11,577 nucleotides of DNA from DATMBL01 sp050735975 (GCA_050735975.1 JBOHVS010000409.1:1-11577); one strand, 5' to 3'; counted from the stretch's first letter, positions 1 to 6,828 are shown. The notes: generated by a model not told the origin, from the sequence alone. Numbers and translations are program-made.

Positions 1-326
1 ATGTTATGGCGGTATTTCGGCAGCTCGCCGGCAAGGCTCTTGACCTGAGAGGTGGCAATCCAGCCGATCGTTGCCAACGCAGCAAAAGTAAGCACGATCA
101 CAAGCGTGACCGAAAGAGCCCGCCCCAGTCCGGATTGTTGTAAAGCGGTCACCACCGGACCCAGCAAAAAGGTCAGGAGGATGGCCAACGCAAACGGGAT
201 CAACACCGCTTGCGCCCAATAGAGACAAGCGATGGCGAGGATCGCACCAACGGCTATGATAAGAGAAGGCAGGCTGCGGCTGGCGCGGCTGGTGCTAAAT
301 TCAACAGCCCTTCGATGACGTTTCAT
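1..326 (-). CDS. AI-2E family transporter (PF01594), N-terminal part, runs off the left edge
   Basis: Reading the minus strand from ATG at 326 gives 108 codons with no stop before the window edge. The product begins with a short basic segment (MKRHRRAVEF), followed by two hydrophobic stretches at about residues 20-62 with little between them, and a third at about 74-93. The pattern YWAQAVLIPFALAILLTFLL, then a GPVV turn, and finally an LPKYR segment, is typical of the N-terminus of the AI-2E / PerM-like permease family. These are polytopic inner-membrane proteins of about 350 residues linked to export of small molecules or to Na+/H+ antiport; the substrate here cannot be told. Only about the first third is visible. 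The start is supported by the N-terminal hydrophobic pattern; the ribosome binding site is weak. The gene points away from the rest of the window and is separated from it by repeats. Confidence 0.8.
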   Translation of the reverse strand, partial: MKRHRRAVEFSTSRASRSLPSLIIAVGAILAIACLYWAQAVLIPFALAILLTFLLGPVVTALQQSGLGRALSVTLVIVLTFAALATIGWIATSQVKSLAGELPKYRHN

Positions 327-345
327 AGATCTATCTTTAACAATT

Positions 346-668
346 GACCACGAAGGACCTAGCGCGGCAAAGCCGCAACCAAATAGTAACAGAAACTTTC
401 ACCACGAAGGTCGCGAAGAGCACGAAGTTCACAAGTTCAAGAAATCAGTTTCCGAACGCTTCGTACTACTATAGTTGAAAATTTGCGCGGCTTGCGCAAA
501 TTTTTCGTCGTCGGTAGCTCTGGAACACGGAGATTTGCTCGCGCCAAGACGCCAAGTCTTCGGAAAGTTTAATTTTTACTTTGCGGGCTTTGCGTCTTTG
601 CGCGATATACTCCGATTCTTTGGTTGCGGCTTTGCCGCGCTGGGCTCTTCGTGTGCTCCTTCGTGGTG
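346..668. repeat. Composite palindromic repeat with inverted ends
   Basis: No credible gene lies in this stretch. A perfect 22-base inverted pair sits at 362-383 and 619-640; each copy contains its own small hairpin (GCGGC-AAA-GCCGC). Outside it, 346-358 (CACGAAG type) matches the complement of 641-668, with the left side lacking about 15 bases. Inside are a second CACGAAG-type array at 400-427 (9-base period) and an inverted pair of CGCCAAG arrays (541-557 and about 580-603, 8-base period). The nested, mirror-image arrangement resembles a small non-autonomous element or a cluster of REP-type palindromes. No target-site duplication was confirmed. Confidence 0.7.
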
Positions 669-701
669 ATATTCATTTTTTTTACGGTTGCGTGACTCAC
701 C

Positions 702-728
702 GGGGACCGTCCCCTTTCCGGAAGGGGG
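702..728. other. GC-rich hairpins downstream of the LigD-type gene
   Basis: Two overlapping inverted repeats lie just past the stop of the minus-strand gene ending at 740. They are GGGGAC-C-GTCCCC at 702-714 and a near-perfect CCCCTTTCC/GGAAGGGGG pair at 711-728. On the minus strand they follow the stop codon by about 12 bases, so they could end transcription, but no T-run follows directly. They may equally be a REP-like repeat. Confidence 0.45.
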
Positions 729-739
729 AATGTCTCCCT

Positions 740-1747
740 TCATAGGAACCGCTCGAGCTTGACTCGACCCGCGCGAGCAAGCAGCGCCGACCACAGATCG
801 CCGACCTTCTTTAGCCTAACGACCACGTTGTCGATGCGGAAGTCCTCGATGCGCACACCGCGCTCCGCCTCTTCCCAGGTAATCGGAGTCGAGACGGTGG
901 CTTTCGGCTGGGGCCGAACAGAATAGACTGAAGCGAGCGTTCGACCCCAGGCATTCTGGTTGTAATCCACCAGCACATGTTTTGGCGGGCGTTTGTCTAC
1001 CCGATATTCCGCGGTGATGAGCTTCGGTTGCAGAGACGCGAGTTTTTGCGCGAGAGCTTTGGCAAATGTCCAGACTTCCTTCTGGTTGGGCCCGCGAACG
1101 ATCGGAACATAGATATGAACTCCTTTTGAGCCGGTGGTCTTTACGAAGCTCGGCATCTCAAGCTTATCGAGGGCATCGCGCACAATGAGCGCCGTCTCCA
1201 GCACCTGCTCGAATGTCCCGCCTTTGACCGGATCTAGGTCAAAATGCAGGTAATCGGGGCGGTCCACATCGTCGCACCGGGCGTACCACTGGTTGAGGTC
1301 GATGCATCCAAGATTGACCACCCAGAGAAGCGACAGGAGATCCTGGATGACCGGAAAATCGATGATGTTCTTTGACCTGTGCTCGATCGAACATAGTTCG
1401 ATCCACTCCGGTCGCGGAGCGGGCGCTCGTTTCATAAAGAAAAAATTGCCGATCGCGCCGTTCGGATAGCGCTTCATGACCATGGCACGACTTTGCAGGT
1501 GCGGCAGAAGGTAGGGAGCGACGTCCGCATAGTATTGAAGCAAGTCGCGTTTGGTGATCCCCAACTCGGGCCAAAACGGCTTGTGCAAATTGGTCAAGGC
1601 CAACGTGCGGTTGCCAAGCTGCAACTCAACGCGGTCGAGCGACTTCGGAATAGTAACAGCAGGTAATTGGCTTATAGCGCGATCCTTGGGGCCGCCCCGC
1701 CGGCGAGAGGGATGATGAGTGCGAGTTGCTCGCTTTGCGCTTTTCAT
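740..1747 (-). CDS. LigD-type DNA polymerase/primase domain protein (NHEJ family)
   Basis: This is a 335-residue protein of the archaeo-eukaryotic primase superfamily, matching the polymerase domain of bacterial DNA ligase D, which fills gaps and adds nucleotides during non-homologous end joining. Key residues are visible: HFDLDP at 168-173 with the metal-binding pair D170 and D172; TTGSKGVHIYVP at 204-215 (S207, K208, H211, nucleotide binding); and the third acidic residue D261 in VLVDYNQN, followed by YSVRP. NFFFMKRAPAP at 101-111 is also typical. The ligase and nuclease domains of full LigD are absent, so this is the stand-alone form. I prefer ATG 1747 with a basic N-terminal tail (MKSAKRATR). 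A reading frame open to 1903 exists, but its extra 52 residues run through a palindromic repeat and look non-coding. The ribosome binding site is weak at either start. No Ku or ligase gene is in the window. Confidence 0.9.
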   Translation of the reverse strand: MKSAKRATRTHHPSRRRGGPKDRAISQLPAVTIPKSLDRVELQLGNRTLALTNLHKPFWPELGITKRDLLQYYADVAPYLLPHLQSRAMVMKRYPNGAIGNFFFMKRAPAPRPEWIELCSIEHRSKNIIDFPVIQDLLSLLWVVNLGCIDLNQWYARCDDVDRPDYLHFDLDPVKGGTFEQVLETALIVRDALDKLEMPSFVKTTGSKGVHIYVPIVRGPNQKEVWTFAKALAQKLASLQPKLITAEYRVDKRPPKHVLVDYNQNAWGRTLASVYSVRPQPKATVSTPITWEEAERGVRIEDFRIDNVVVRLKKVGDLWSALLARAGRVKLERFL

Positions 1748-1790
1748 TTCTTGAAACTCGGCGATGGCGCCCCGAAGGTGGACAGGCAAC

Positions 1791-1855
1791 GGTTTCGGGT
1801 CTCGAGTTCCGAGTCTCAGGTTAAACGCGAAACCCGAGACTCTGGACTTGAAACT
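1791..1855. repeat. Imperfect palindromic repeat upstream of the LigD-type gene
   Basis: The left arm 1791-1822 (built from GGGTCTCGAG-like units) is roughly complementary to the right arm 1829-1855 (CCCGAGACTC-like units). The units recur about every 8-10 bases. It lies in the minus-strand open frame upstream of the preferred LigD-type start, which is the main reason not to include that stretch in the protein. Confidence 0.55.
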
Positions 1856-1935
1856 GCGTAGGACGCGCGCCTCGCCTCTGAGATGTTTTTGAGCAGCCTG
1901 CAATCAGAGTTTTTCAGCAACCGGCTAGTCTAGAG

Positions 1936-2238
1936 CTAGTGGGAATAAGCACCTCCGCGGTCTGTGCGGTCATGGCCTTCCAGCTTGACGAGTTTGTTAT
2001 ACACTCCGATGATCAGCCAAGTTGGGACCCACTGGGCGATAAAATTGCCCCATTTCCCCTGGCCGGTCGCCTGGCAAACTAAGGAAAGGGCCATTGCGCC
2101 GAGAGCGATGCCGAGAAATGCGGACGAAGGTATCGCCGAGGTATACTCTTCGACGGATTTTGTAAACTGATCTTCGGTCCCGCTCGCGCGCTGTGACTCG
2201 CCCATCGACGCCGTACCTTGATAGTTTTCCATAGCCAT
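1936..2238 (-). CDS. Small two-helix membrane protein, paralogue of the 8945-9220 product
   Basis: This is a 100-residue protein of no named family that I recognise. A polar, acidic N-terminus (1-34) is followed by a hydrophobic segment at about 36-57 that starts with IPSSAFLG. A short GQGK linker leads to a second segment at about 63-83 (WGNFIAQWVPTWLIIGVYNK), and the protein ends in a charged tail containing EGHDRTDR. It is therefore probably an inner-membrane hairpin with both ends on the same side. The second copy at 8945-9220 shares IPSSAFL, ALS, WGNFIA, WVP, WLIIG and HDR-DR in the same order. ATG 2238 is chosen because GGAGGAG lies just before it; a longer frame to 2301 lacks a site. 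A sigma-54-type promoter lies 53 bases upstream at 2291-2305. Its companions here suggest an envelope or stress role, but the function is unknown. Confidence 0.82.
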   Translation of the reverse strand: MAMENYQGTASMGESQRASGTEDQFTKSVEEYTSAIPSSAFLGIALGAMALSLVCQATGQGKWGNFIAQWVPTWLIIGVYNKLVKLEGHDRTDRGGAYSH

Positions 2239-2290
2239 ATTCTCCTCCTTGAATCTGCGCAAATTGACTCCACGATGACACCGGCTCAAA

Positions 2291-2305
2291 GCAAAAGCCA
2301 CACCA
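2291..2305 (-). promoter_or_regulatory. Sigma-54 (-24/-12) promoter candidate for the small membrane protein
   Basis: The minus strand reads TGGTGTGGCTTTTGC. GG and GC are separated by the required ten bases, and the -12 half is the preferred TTTTGC. It lies 53 bases from ATG 2238, giving a leader of about 40 bases that includes the GGAGGAG site. The -24 half (TGGTGT) is a moderate match to TGGCAC. Confidence 0.55.
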
Positions 2306-2595
2306 CAGAAGATCCCGGCCGCGGACCATAGGTGGATTCGCTGTAAAGTCTCGCTTTCGCGGCGTAAAGCTCGCCTTGGCGACCCCCACTTTGTCTTAAT
2401 ATTGAATCACCCTCCCTCTCGAATTCTTAGTTGTGAGACGGAGGTGCACAAATGGTCTTAGAAAACGTTAAGATTTTACCTTATTTATACTGTGGCGCAG
2501 AATGCCCGTACGTTAGCGCGGCGCAAATGTTCTGAACAAGTCCGAAGGCTGCGCCCGAAAGTCACGGGCGTAAGTCCTTGGTACGGGGATTTGCT
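2306..2595. other. Intergenic region between divergent small membrane-protein genes
   Basis: The whole gap between the two genes is 2239-2778. Besides the two sigma-54-type elements it holds a possible 27-codon ORF at 2452-2535. It also holds an imperfect inverted pair, 2544-2555 against 2597-2608 (core GCTGCGCC/GGCGCAGC), which encloses a small CGCCCG/CGGGCG hairpin. A weak -10-like TAATAT lies at 2397-2402 without a good -35. I see no RNA gene of a known family. Confidence 0.4.
2452..2535 (+). CDS. Possible 27-residue peptide with a good ribosome binding site
   Basis: ATG 2452 is preceded by GGAGGTG at 2440-2446, seven bases from GGAGG to the start, which is textbook spacing. The peptide is MVLENVKILPYLYCGAECPY followed by VSAAQMF. 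It has two cysteines four residues apart and no clear membrane helix or family. No convincing promoter is seen in front of it. The only support is the ribosome binding site, so it may be chance. It could be a leader peptide upstream of the DUF3309 gene, although the sigma-54-type promoter for that gene lies downstream of this ORF. Confidence 0.25.
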   Translation: MVLENVKILPYLYCGAECPYVSAAQMF

Positions 2596-2610
2596 TGGCG
2601 CAGCTTTTGC
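2596..2610 (+). promoter_or_regulatory. Sigma-54 (-24/-12) promoter candidate for the DUF3309 gene
   Basis: The plus strand reads TGGCGCAGCTTTTGC, with GG and GC ten bases apart and a TTTTGC -12 half. It would give a leader of about 155 bases before ATG 2779. A second, similar sequence directly upstream (2580-2595) has one base too many between GG and GC and is not counted. The element overlaps the right arm of the inverted pair at 2544-2608. Confidence 0.5.
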
Positions 2611-2778
2611 GTTTGCGCTTAGCGCCGGGCCGAAAAAGTGAAGCAAGTAGCAGAGGATTATAGGCGCGTTCGCTTTGGCTCACCTGGCTCACTTTAGTCG
2701 GCGATCTGCAGATCATGAGCCATAGAGCACAACGAGTTATAGGCCATCCGCTCTAGGCTACGAAAGGAGTGACGAGAC

Positions 2779-2931
2779 ATGTCAACCATCTTAATCATTG
2801 TACTGATCCTTATACTTTTGGGCGCTCTGCCAACATGGCCTTACAGCTCCGGGTGGGGCTATGGTCCCAGCGGCGTGCTCGGGTTGATCCTAATCATACT
2901 TATTATATTTGCCCTCATGGGCCGGATCTAG
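2779..2931 (+). CDS. DUF3309 family small membrane protein
   Basis: This is a 50-residue protein that fits the DUF3309 family over its full length. A first hydrophobic stretch (MSTILIIVLILILLGALPTW) is followed by the family signature PYSSGWGYGPSG, then a second hydrophobic stretch ending in the short tail MGRI. It is therefore a two-helix inner-membrane hairpin with a Gly/Tyr/Trp-rich turn. No biochemical function is established for the family. ATG 2779 is supported by AGGAG at 2765-2769, nine bases upstream, and by starting exactly at the family's usual N-terminus. A sigma-54-type promoter lies at 2596-2610. The next gene (GT4, same strand) starts 175 bases later, beyond a palindromic repeat, so an operon is possible but unproven. 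Confidence 0.88.
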   Translation: MSTILIIVLILILLGALPTWPYSSGWGYGPSGVLGLILIILIIFALMGRI

Positions 2932-2938
2932 GTTCGAT

Positions 2939-3018
2939 GAGGTTAAGGATGAGGTTGAGGTTAAGGGAGGTTCGAAGTTCGACGTTCGAAGCTCAACCTG
3001 AACCTAGAGCTGAACCTG
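2939..3018. repeat. Imperfect palindrome of GAGGTT-type units
   Basis: The left arm 2939-2969 repeats GAGGTTNAGG-like units. The centre 2971-2990 carries TTCGAA on both sides of GTTCGACG. The right arm 2992-3018 repeats the complementary AACCT units. Unit spacing is about 6-10 bases. It lies between the DUF3309 gene and the glycosyltransferase gene and could fold as a long hairpin in a read-through transcript. Confidence 0.6.
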
Positions 3019-3106
3019 GCGGCAGTTTAAAAGTTGAGGCCGAGAGTGACCGCCGCTCATCAATAATCTCGAGCTTAACGATCGAACAGCTTCGGATGGT
3101 CCCACG

Positions 3107-4201
3107 ATGAGAATTGCTCAGGTTGCTCCCCTTTACGAGAGCGTCCCGCCCAAGTTCTATGGGGGAACAGAGCGCGTAGTGTCTTATCTGACCGAGGAAC
3201 TGGTGCAGCAAGGACACGAGGTGTTTTTGTTCGCCAGCGGGGATTCAATCACCAAGGCCAGGCTTGTTGCTTCTTGCCCGCGGGCATTGCGGCTCGACAA
3301 GGTGATCGATCCGTTTCCCCACCACTTTGTTCACCTGGAGCAGGTCTTCGAGCGCGCCGGATCGTTCGACCTCATCCATTTTCACACGGACTACCTGCAC
3401 TTTTCCCTTGCCCGAAGACACACGACTCCGCATCTGACCACCCTCCACGGACGGCTCGATCTACCGGATTTGGTTCCGATCTACAAAAAATTCAGGGAGA
3501 CGCCTGTGGTTTCAATCTCCAACACCCAGCGCCAACCGCTGAATTGGGCGAACTGGCAAGGAACTGTTTATCACGGCCTGCCGCCGGATCTTTATCAATA
3601 CCAAGAAGCGCAGGGGAAATACCTGGCCTTCCTCGGACGTATCGCTCCGGAGAAGCGGCCAGATCGAGCAATCGAAATAGCCCAGCGGGCGGGAATGAAG
3701 CTCAAAATCGCCGCCAAGGTGGATGTAGCAGACCGCAAGTATATGGAAGAGGTTGTCAAGCCGTTACTCGATGATTCGAAGGTTGAATGCATCGGAGAAA
3801 TCAACGACCAGGGAAAACAAGAATTTCTGGCCAATGCCTTCGCGTTGCTCTTTCCCATAGATTGGCCCGAGCCGTTTGGCTTGGTTTTGATCGAGGCAAT
3901 GGCTTGCGGAACTCCGGTGATCGCTTATCGATGCGGTTCTGTACCGGAGCTGGTCCAAGAGGGAGTAACGGGTTTCATCGTTAACAAGATGGATGAGGCT
4001 ATGAAAGCGCTCGAAAGGGTGGAGAGCTTTAATCGGAAGCGCTGCAGGCAGTTCTTTGAACACCGCTTCACCGCGCCCCGGATGGCCCAGGATTATCTGC
4101 GAATCTACCACTCGCAGATTAGACATCAACAAAAGATTGACAAGCCCCGTTCTGTACGATCAATAAGCGCTTTGATAGGCGAGGCGCGACCGTCGAAGTA
4201 G
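3107..4201 (+). CDS. GT4-type glycosyltransferase (GT-B fold)
   Basis: This is a 364-residue cytoplasmic or membrane-associated glycosyltransferase that would move a sugar from a nucleotide-sugar donor. The N-terminal Rossmann domain opens with MRIAQVAPLYESVPP and the loop YGGTERVVSYLTEELV (18-33), common in glycogen/trehalose-synthase-like GT4 members. The C-terminal domain begins at FLGRIAPEKRPDRAI (175-189) and carries the donor-site E-x7-E motif in PEPFGLVLIEAMACGTPVIA (E255, E263). Length is normal for the family. ATG 3107 matches the conserved MRIAQV start, but no strong ribosome binding site precedes it. The gene is convergent with an amylo-alpha-1,6-glucosidase gene, so a role in storage glucan or a glucan-like sugar is plausible; exopolysaccharide or glycolipid synthesis is an alternative. 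The acceptor cannot be read from sequence. Confidence 0.88.
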   Translation: MRIAQVAPLYESVPPKFYGGTERVVSYLTEELVQQGHEVFLFASGDSITKARLVASCPRALRLDKVIDPFPHHFVHLEQVFERAGSFDLIHFHTDYLHFSLARRHTTPHLTTLHGRLDLPDLVPIYKKFRETPVVSISNTQRQPLNWANWQGTVYHGLPPDLYQYQEAQGKYLAFLGRIAPEKRPDRAIEIAQRAGMKLKIAAKVDVADRKYMEEVVKPLLDDSKVECIGEINDQGKQEFLANAFALLFPIDWPEPFGLVLIEAMACGTPVIAYRCGSVPELVQEGVTGFIVNKMDEAMKALERVESFNRKRCRQFFEHRFTAPRMAQDYLRIYHSQIRHQQKIDKPRSVRSISALIGEARPSK

Positions 4202-4250
4202 CACGAGGCAGGTTGAGGCTTCCTAAATTCGCAATTCTTTTAAACTCTTT

Positions 4251-4305
4251 GCCACAAAGACACCAAGGCACAAAGAAGACCTTAGTGTCTTAGTGCCTTA
4301 GTGGC
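4251..4305. repeat. Palindrome of 8-base CACNAAG units, possible terminator
   Basis: The left arm 4251-4275 has units CACAAAGA, CACCAAGG and CACAAAG. The right arm 4281-4305 has CTTAGTGT, CTTAGTGC and CTTAGTGG. When folded, 20 of 25 positions pair and the five mismatches fall exactly every fourth base, as expected of diverged octamers. It sits between two convergent genes and could act as a bidirectional transcription stop, though it lacks a strong T-run. Copies of GCAATTC flank it at about 4231 and 4318-4331. Confidence 0.65.
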
Positions 4306-4347
4306 TGCATTTCTTTCGCAATTCGCAATTCCTAAGCTTCCTGCTTC

Positions 4348-6501
4348 TCACCTGATGACAATGCTCACATCGCCTGCTCGCCGTTCCACGCCGATGCCCT
4401 GAAATGAGCGGTCGACGACGAGATCGAGATGCGATTTTCCCACTCTAAGATTCTTAATGTGGACCTCTTCAATGCAGGCTGGCAAAAGAGGGGACGTGAA
4501 ATAGACTCTGGACTCCGTCGCGTCGATCGAAAGCCCCAAGCAGCTTTGCAGCAACAAGAATACCGAGCCCGCCGCCCAGGCTTGCGGCGCGCACGCGACC
4601 GGATAGAGGGTTGGACCCTCCCCGTCACGCCTAGTGAACCCACAAAAAAGCTCAGGTAGGCGATGCAGATCGAGAAACAAGCTGGCGTCAAACAGCCCTG
4701 TAAGAACCTTATTGGCCACATCCTTCATCCCGTAGCGGGCCAGCCCGGCGGCGACAAGCGCGTTGTCGTGCGGCCATATCGAACCATTGTGATACGACAT
4801 CGGATTGTAACGCACCTCTGAAGCGGCTAAAGTTCGAATCCCCCAACCCGAAAAGCTTTCCTCGCTGAGAAGCGCGCCGGCGACGCGCTTCGCGTATTCG
4901 TGAGCGGCAATCCCCGTAAACAGGCAATGGCCGGCGTTTGATGCCTTCACCCGGCAGGGCCGCTTTTCATGATCCAGTGCAATGGCATAGCTGGAAAGCT
5001 TTTCACACCAAAAAGCCTCATTGAAGCGCTTCTTAAGGAGATCAGCCTGAGTGACGAGCTCTCGAGCTCTGACAAACTGTCCCAAGCTGAATGCCAGCCG
5101 CGCTCCGGCTTGTCTGGCGGCGAAGGCATAACCCTGCACCTCACAAAGCGCGACGGGACCATCCGGCAATTCACCGTTTTCATAAGATATGGAATCCCAC
5201 GAGTCCTTCCATCCCTGCTGCGCCAGGCCGCGCGAGGATTTGCGCGCCGACTCTACGAATCCATCACCATCGATGTCGCCGTAGCTGTCGATCCATTGCA
5301 GCGCGAGCGTGATGTGCGGCCAGATGGACTTTATGAATTTCAAGTCGCCTGTGCGCTCGTAATAGGCCCCGGCGAGCATGACGAACAGAGGAGTGGCGTC
5401 GGTGCTGCCGTAGTAGCAGCCAAATGGAATCTCGCCGAGCGCCGCCATTTCCCCGTTTCGAACCTCATGCAGAATTTTCCCCGGTTCGGCATCTCTCTCC
5501 GGGATCGTCTCCGTCGCCTGTGTTGCAGCCAAATAACTGAGCACGCCCTTTGCCGGTTGGGGATTGATCCAAAGAAACTCCAATGCTGTGATGATCCCAT
5601 CGCGGCCAAACGCGGTGTTGAACCACGGCACTCCGGCATAGGGATAAAGCCCGTGCGCGGTATCTGTGAGCATCATGTGCAGATCGGCTACCGAGCGTCC
5701 CAACCAGCTATTGAATTCGTCGTTGGATGTGTAGACTTGACAATCTTCAGCTCTGCGACGATTGAGCGCTTGCGCCGCCTCATGAAGCGCTGCTTCAGGA
5801 GAACGGCGAGCAGGCCGGGTATGAGCCGACTCAAAGGAATAACTAATGGAAAAAACTTCCTGCTCTTTCGGCGCTAAGACTCTCTTATAGGATGCTTCGG
5901 AAGCGATGAGCTTCTCGGGGGCAGGAGAGAAATCTATTTTGGTTCGGCGTATGACTCCATCCAGGCCCCTGTACGCAAGGGTGACTCCATCTTGGTTAAT
6001 TTCGTCCTGTAACCGGGCGCCTCTCTTTTCTCGTTTGACTCCCCGCACCTCGAAGATATCCACGAAATCAGAGTCGAACTCGAGCGACAAGAAGACCTCG
6101 ACGGGACGAAGACCGTAGTTGACGATTGTGAGCCGTTCATGACAGGCGGCGTTCCAGATGAATTTTGATCGGGAGATATGTAAATCTCCGCGATGAAGGA
6201 CGATCCTGCCGTCCGCATAGATGTCAGGGTTCGTCAAGTCTACCGTGAAAAGAAAGTTATCCTCCTTGACCGTCGAACTCAGGAGAAAAGGAACAAGATT
6301 TCCCAGACAGAAGACGAGGCGCGAAAGAAACCGGGTTCCCTCGTGATAAATGCCCTGCTCGCCTAAACCCGTGTGTTGGATATCGCCGTGGCGGTCGAAC
6401 ACGCCGAAACTCTCACCGTGTTTTAGAACCTTGGGCTCTTCGGCGGCAGAAGCCGTCGCTGAAATGTAGAACTCGTCTGTCAGACGGATAACGTCATTCA
6501 T
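4348..6501 (-). CDS. Amylo-alpha-1,6-glucosidase / glycogen debranching-type enzyme
   Basis: This is a 717-residue protein with two parts. The N-terminal beta-rich domain, about 20-230, matches the GDE N-terminal type (SFGVFDRHGDIQHTGLGEQG and YHEGTRFLS). The C-terminal (alpha/alpha)6 glycosidase domain, about 270-700, carries FNTAFGRDGIITALEFLW (GRDG at 299-302), GWKDSWD (W431-D436) and CEVQGYAFAAR. The family removes alpha-1,6-linked glucose stubs from glycogen or related glucans in the cytoplasm; the conserved Asp residues in GRDG and KDSWD are the likely active-site acids. No signal peptide is seen. I chose ATG 6501 (MNDVIRLTDEFYI). The frame is open to a TTG at 6552, but that stretch is made of GCAGGAAGC-type repeat DNA. 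The ribosome binding site (AGGGAG) abuts the start and is poor. It is convergent with the glycosyltransferase. Confidence 0.9.
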   Translation of the reverse strand: MNDVIRLTDEFYISATASAAEEPKVLKHGESFGVFDRHGDIQHTGLGEQGIYHEGTRFLSRLVFCLGNLVPFLLSSTVKEDNFLFTVDLTNPDIYADGRIVLHRGDLHISRSKFIWNAACHERLTIVNYGLRPVEVFLSLEFDSDFVDIFEVRGVKREKRGARLQDEINQDGVTLAYRGLDGVIRRTKIDFSPAPEKLIASEASYKRVLAPKEQEVFSISYSFESAHTRPARRSPEAALHEAAQALNRRRAEDCQVYTSNDEFNSWLGRSVADLHMMLTDTAHGLYPYAGVPWFNTAFGRDGIITALEFLWINPQPAKGVLSYLAATQATETIPERDAEPGKILHEVRNGEMAALGEIPFGCYYGSTDATPLFVMLAGAYYERTGDLKFIKSIWPHITLALQWIDSYGDIDGDGFVESARKSSRGLAQQGWKDSWDSISYENGELPDGPVALCEVQGYAFAARQAGARLAFSLGQFVRARELVTQADLLKKRFNEAFWCEKLSSYAIALDHEKRPCRVKASNAGHCLFTGIAAHEYAKRVAGALLSEESFSGWGIRTLAASEVRYNPMSYHNGSIWPHDNALVAAGLARYGMKDVANKVLTGLFDASLFLDLHRLPELFCGFTRRDGEGPTLYPVACAPQAWAAGSVFLLLQSCLGLSIDATESRVYFTSPLLPACIEEVHIKNLRVGKSHLDLVVDRSFQGIGVERRAGDVSIVIR

Positions 6502-6698
6502 CTCCCTGCTCTCTGCCTTTACTCTTGCTTCCCTGCTTCCTGCTATTTGCAACAGAATAACAGATATCTAATTTGAACCATAGTTTCACGCCTGCTGGAG
6601 AAGACCGTGTCGCAGGTGCCAAACATTGTTGGAATCAACTTCTTACGATTAGGACGAATGATTCAAATAACGCTCGGAGTTACCTCAAGAGCCTCTGT
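6502..6698. other. Upstream half of the intergenic region before the SDR gene
   Basis: The full gap is 6502-6942. The first part has short CTGCTTCCTGC-type repeats (about 6508-6542), which form the leader of the minus-strand debranching gene. I see no ORF, RNA gene or strong promoter from there to 6698. The second half carries the two sigma-54-type elements and the eight-codon ORF listed separately. Confidence 0.4.
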
Positions 6699-6713
6699 TG
6701 GTATAAGCTTTGC
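6699..6713 (+). promoter_or_regulatory. Sigma-54 (-24/-12) promoter candidate, upstream of two for the SDR
   Basis: The plus strand reads TGGTATAAGCTTTGC, with correct GG-N10-GC spacing and TTTGC at -12. A transcript would start near 6725. It would carry the GGAGGTGA ribosome binding site at 6739-6746 and the eight-codon ORF at 6749. The -24 half (TGGTAT) is a moderate match. Confidence 0.5.
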
Positions 6714-6748
6714 GCAACTTACGTGAAAACCCTTTGTTGGAGGTGACT

Positions 6749-6775
6749 ATGAAGCTTCTAATGCGGCGCTCTTAA
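6749..6775 (+). CDS. Eight-codon ORF with an ideal ribosome binding site (leader peptide or gene remnant)
   Basis: ATG 6749 opens MKLLMRRS, followed by TAA. The sequence GGAGGTGA at 6739-6746 is fully complementary to the usual 16S rRNA 3' end, five bases from GGAGG to the ATG, so ribosomes should start here if the region is transcribed. A sigma-54-type promoter ends 35 bases upstream. The product is too short to be a normal protein. It could be a leader peptide acting on downstream RNA or the stump of a decayed gene. Neither other frame downstream continues into a recognisable protein. Confidence 0.3.
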   Translation: MKLLMRRS

Positions 6776-6813
6776 GCACGCTAGTGTACCGGGAAAATTA
6801 CCTTGTGTTGCTT

Positions 6814-6828
6814 TGGCATATCGGTTGC
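6814..6828 (+). promoter_or_regulatory. Sigma-54 (-24/-12) promoter candidate for the SDR
   Basis: The plus strand reads TGGCATATCGGTTGC, a close match to TGGCAC-N5-TTGC with exact spacing. It lies 114 bases before ATG 6943, predicting a leader of about 100 bases. It is the nearer and better of the two elements in front of the SDR gene. Confidence 0.6.

Noticed and set aside
619..640. GG-N10-GC match (TGGTTGCGGCTTTGC at 621-635, and its mirror at 367-381) as further sigma-54 promoters
   Set aside because: It is part of the 22-base palindromic repeat, fails TGGYRY, and the plus-strand copy faces no gene.
1491..1510. TGGCACG followed by TTTGC inside the LigD-type gene
   Set aside because: The spacing between GG and GC is one base too short and it lies in coding DNA with no gene downstream on that strand.
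2544..2608. Stem-loop with following TTTT considered as a small RNA or intrinsic terminator
   Set aside because: The T-run is part of the paired arm and of the promoter-like element, no upstream promoter is evident, and the loop is long.
3274..3774. 166-codon plus-strand ORF
   Set aside because: It is an out-of-frame shadow of the glycosyltransferase gene with no start signal.
4969..5877. 302-codon plus-strand ORF
   Set aside because: It is antisense to the well-supported debranching enzyme, whose motifs cover this region.
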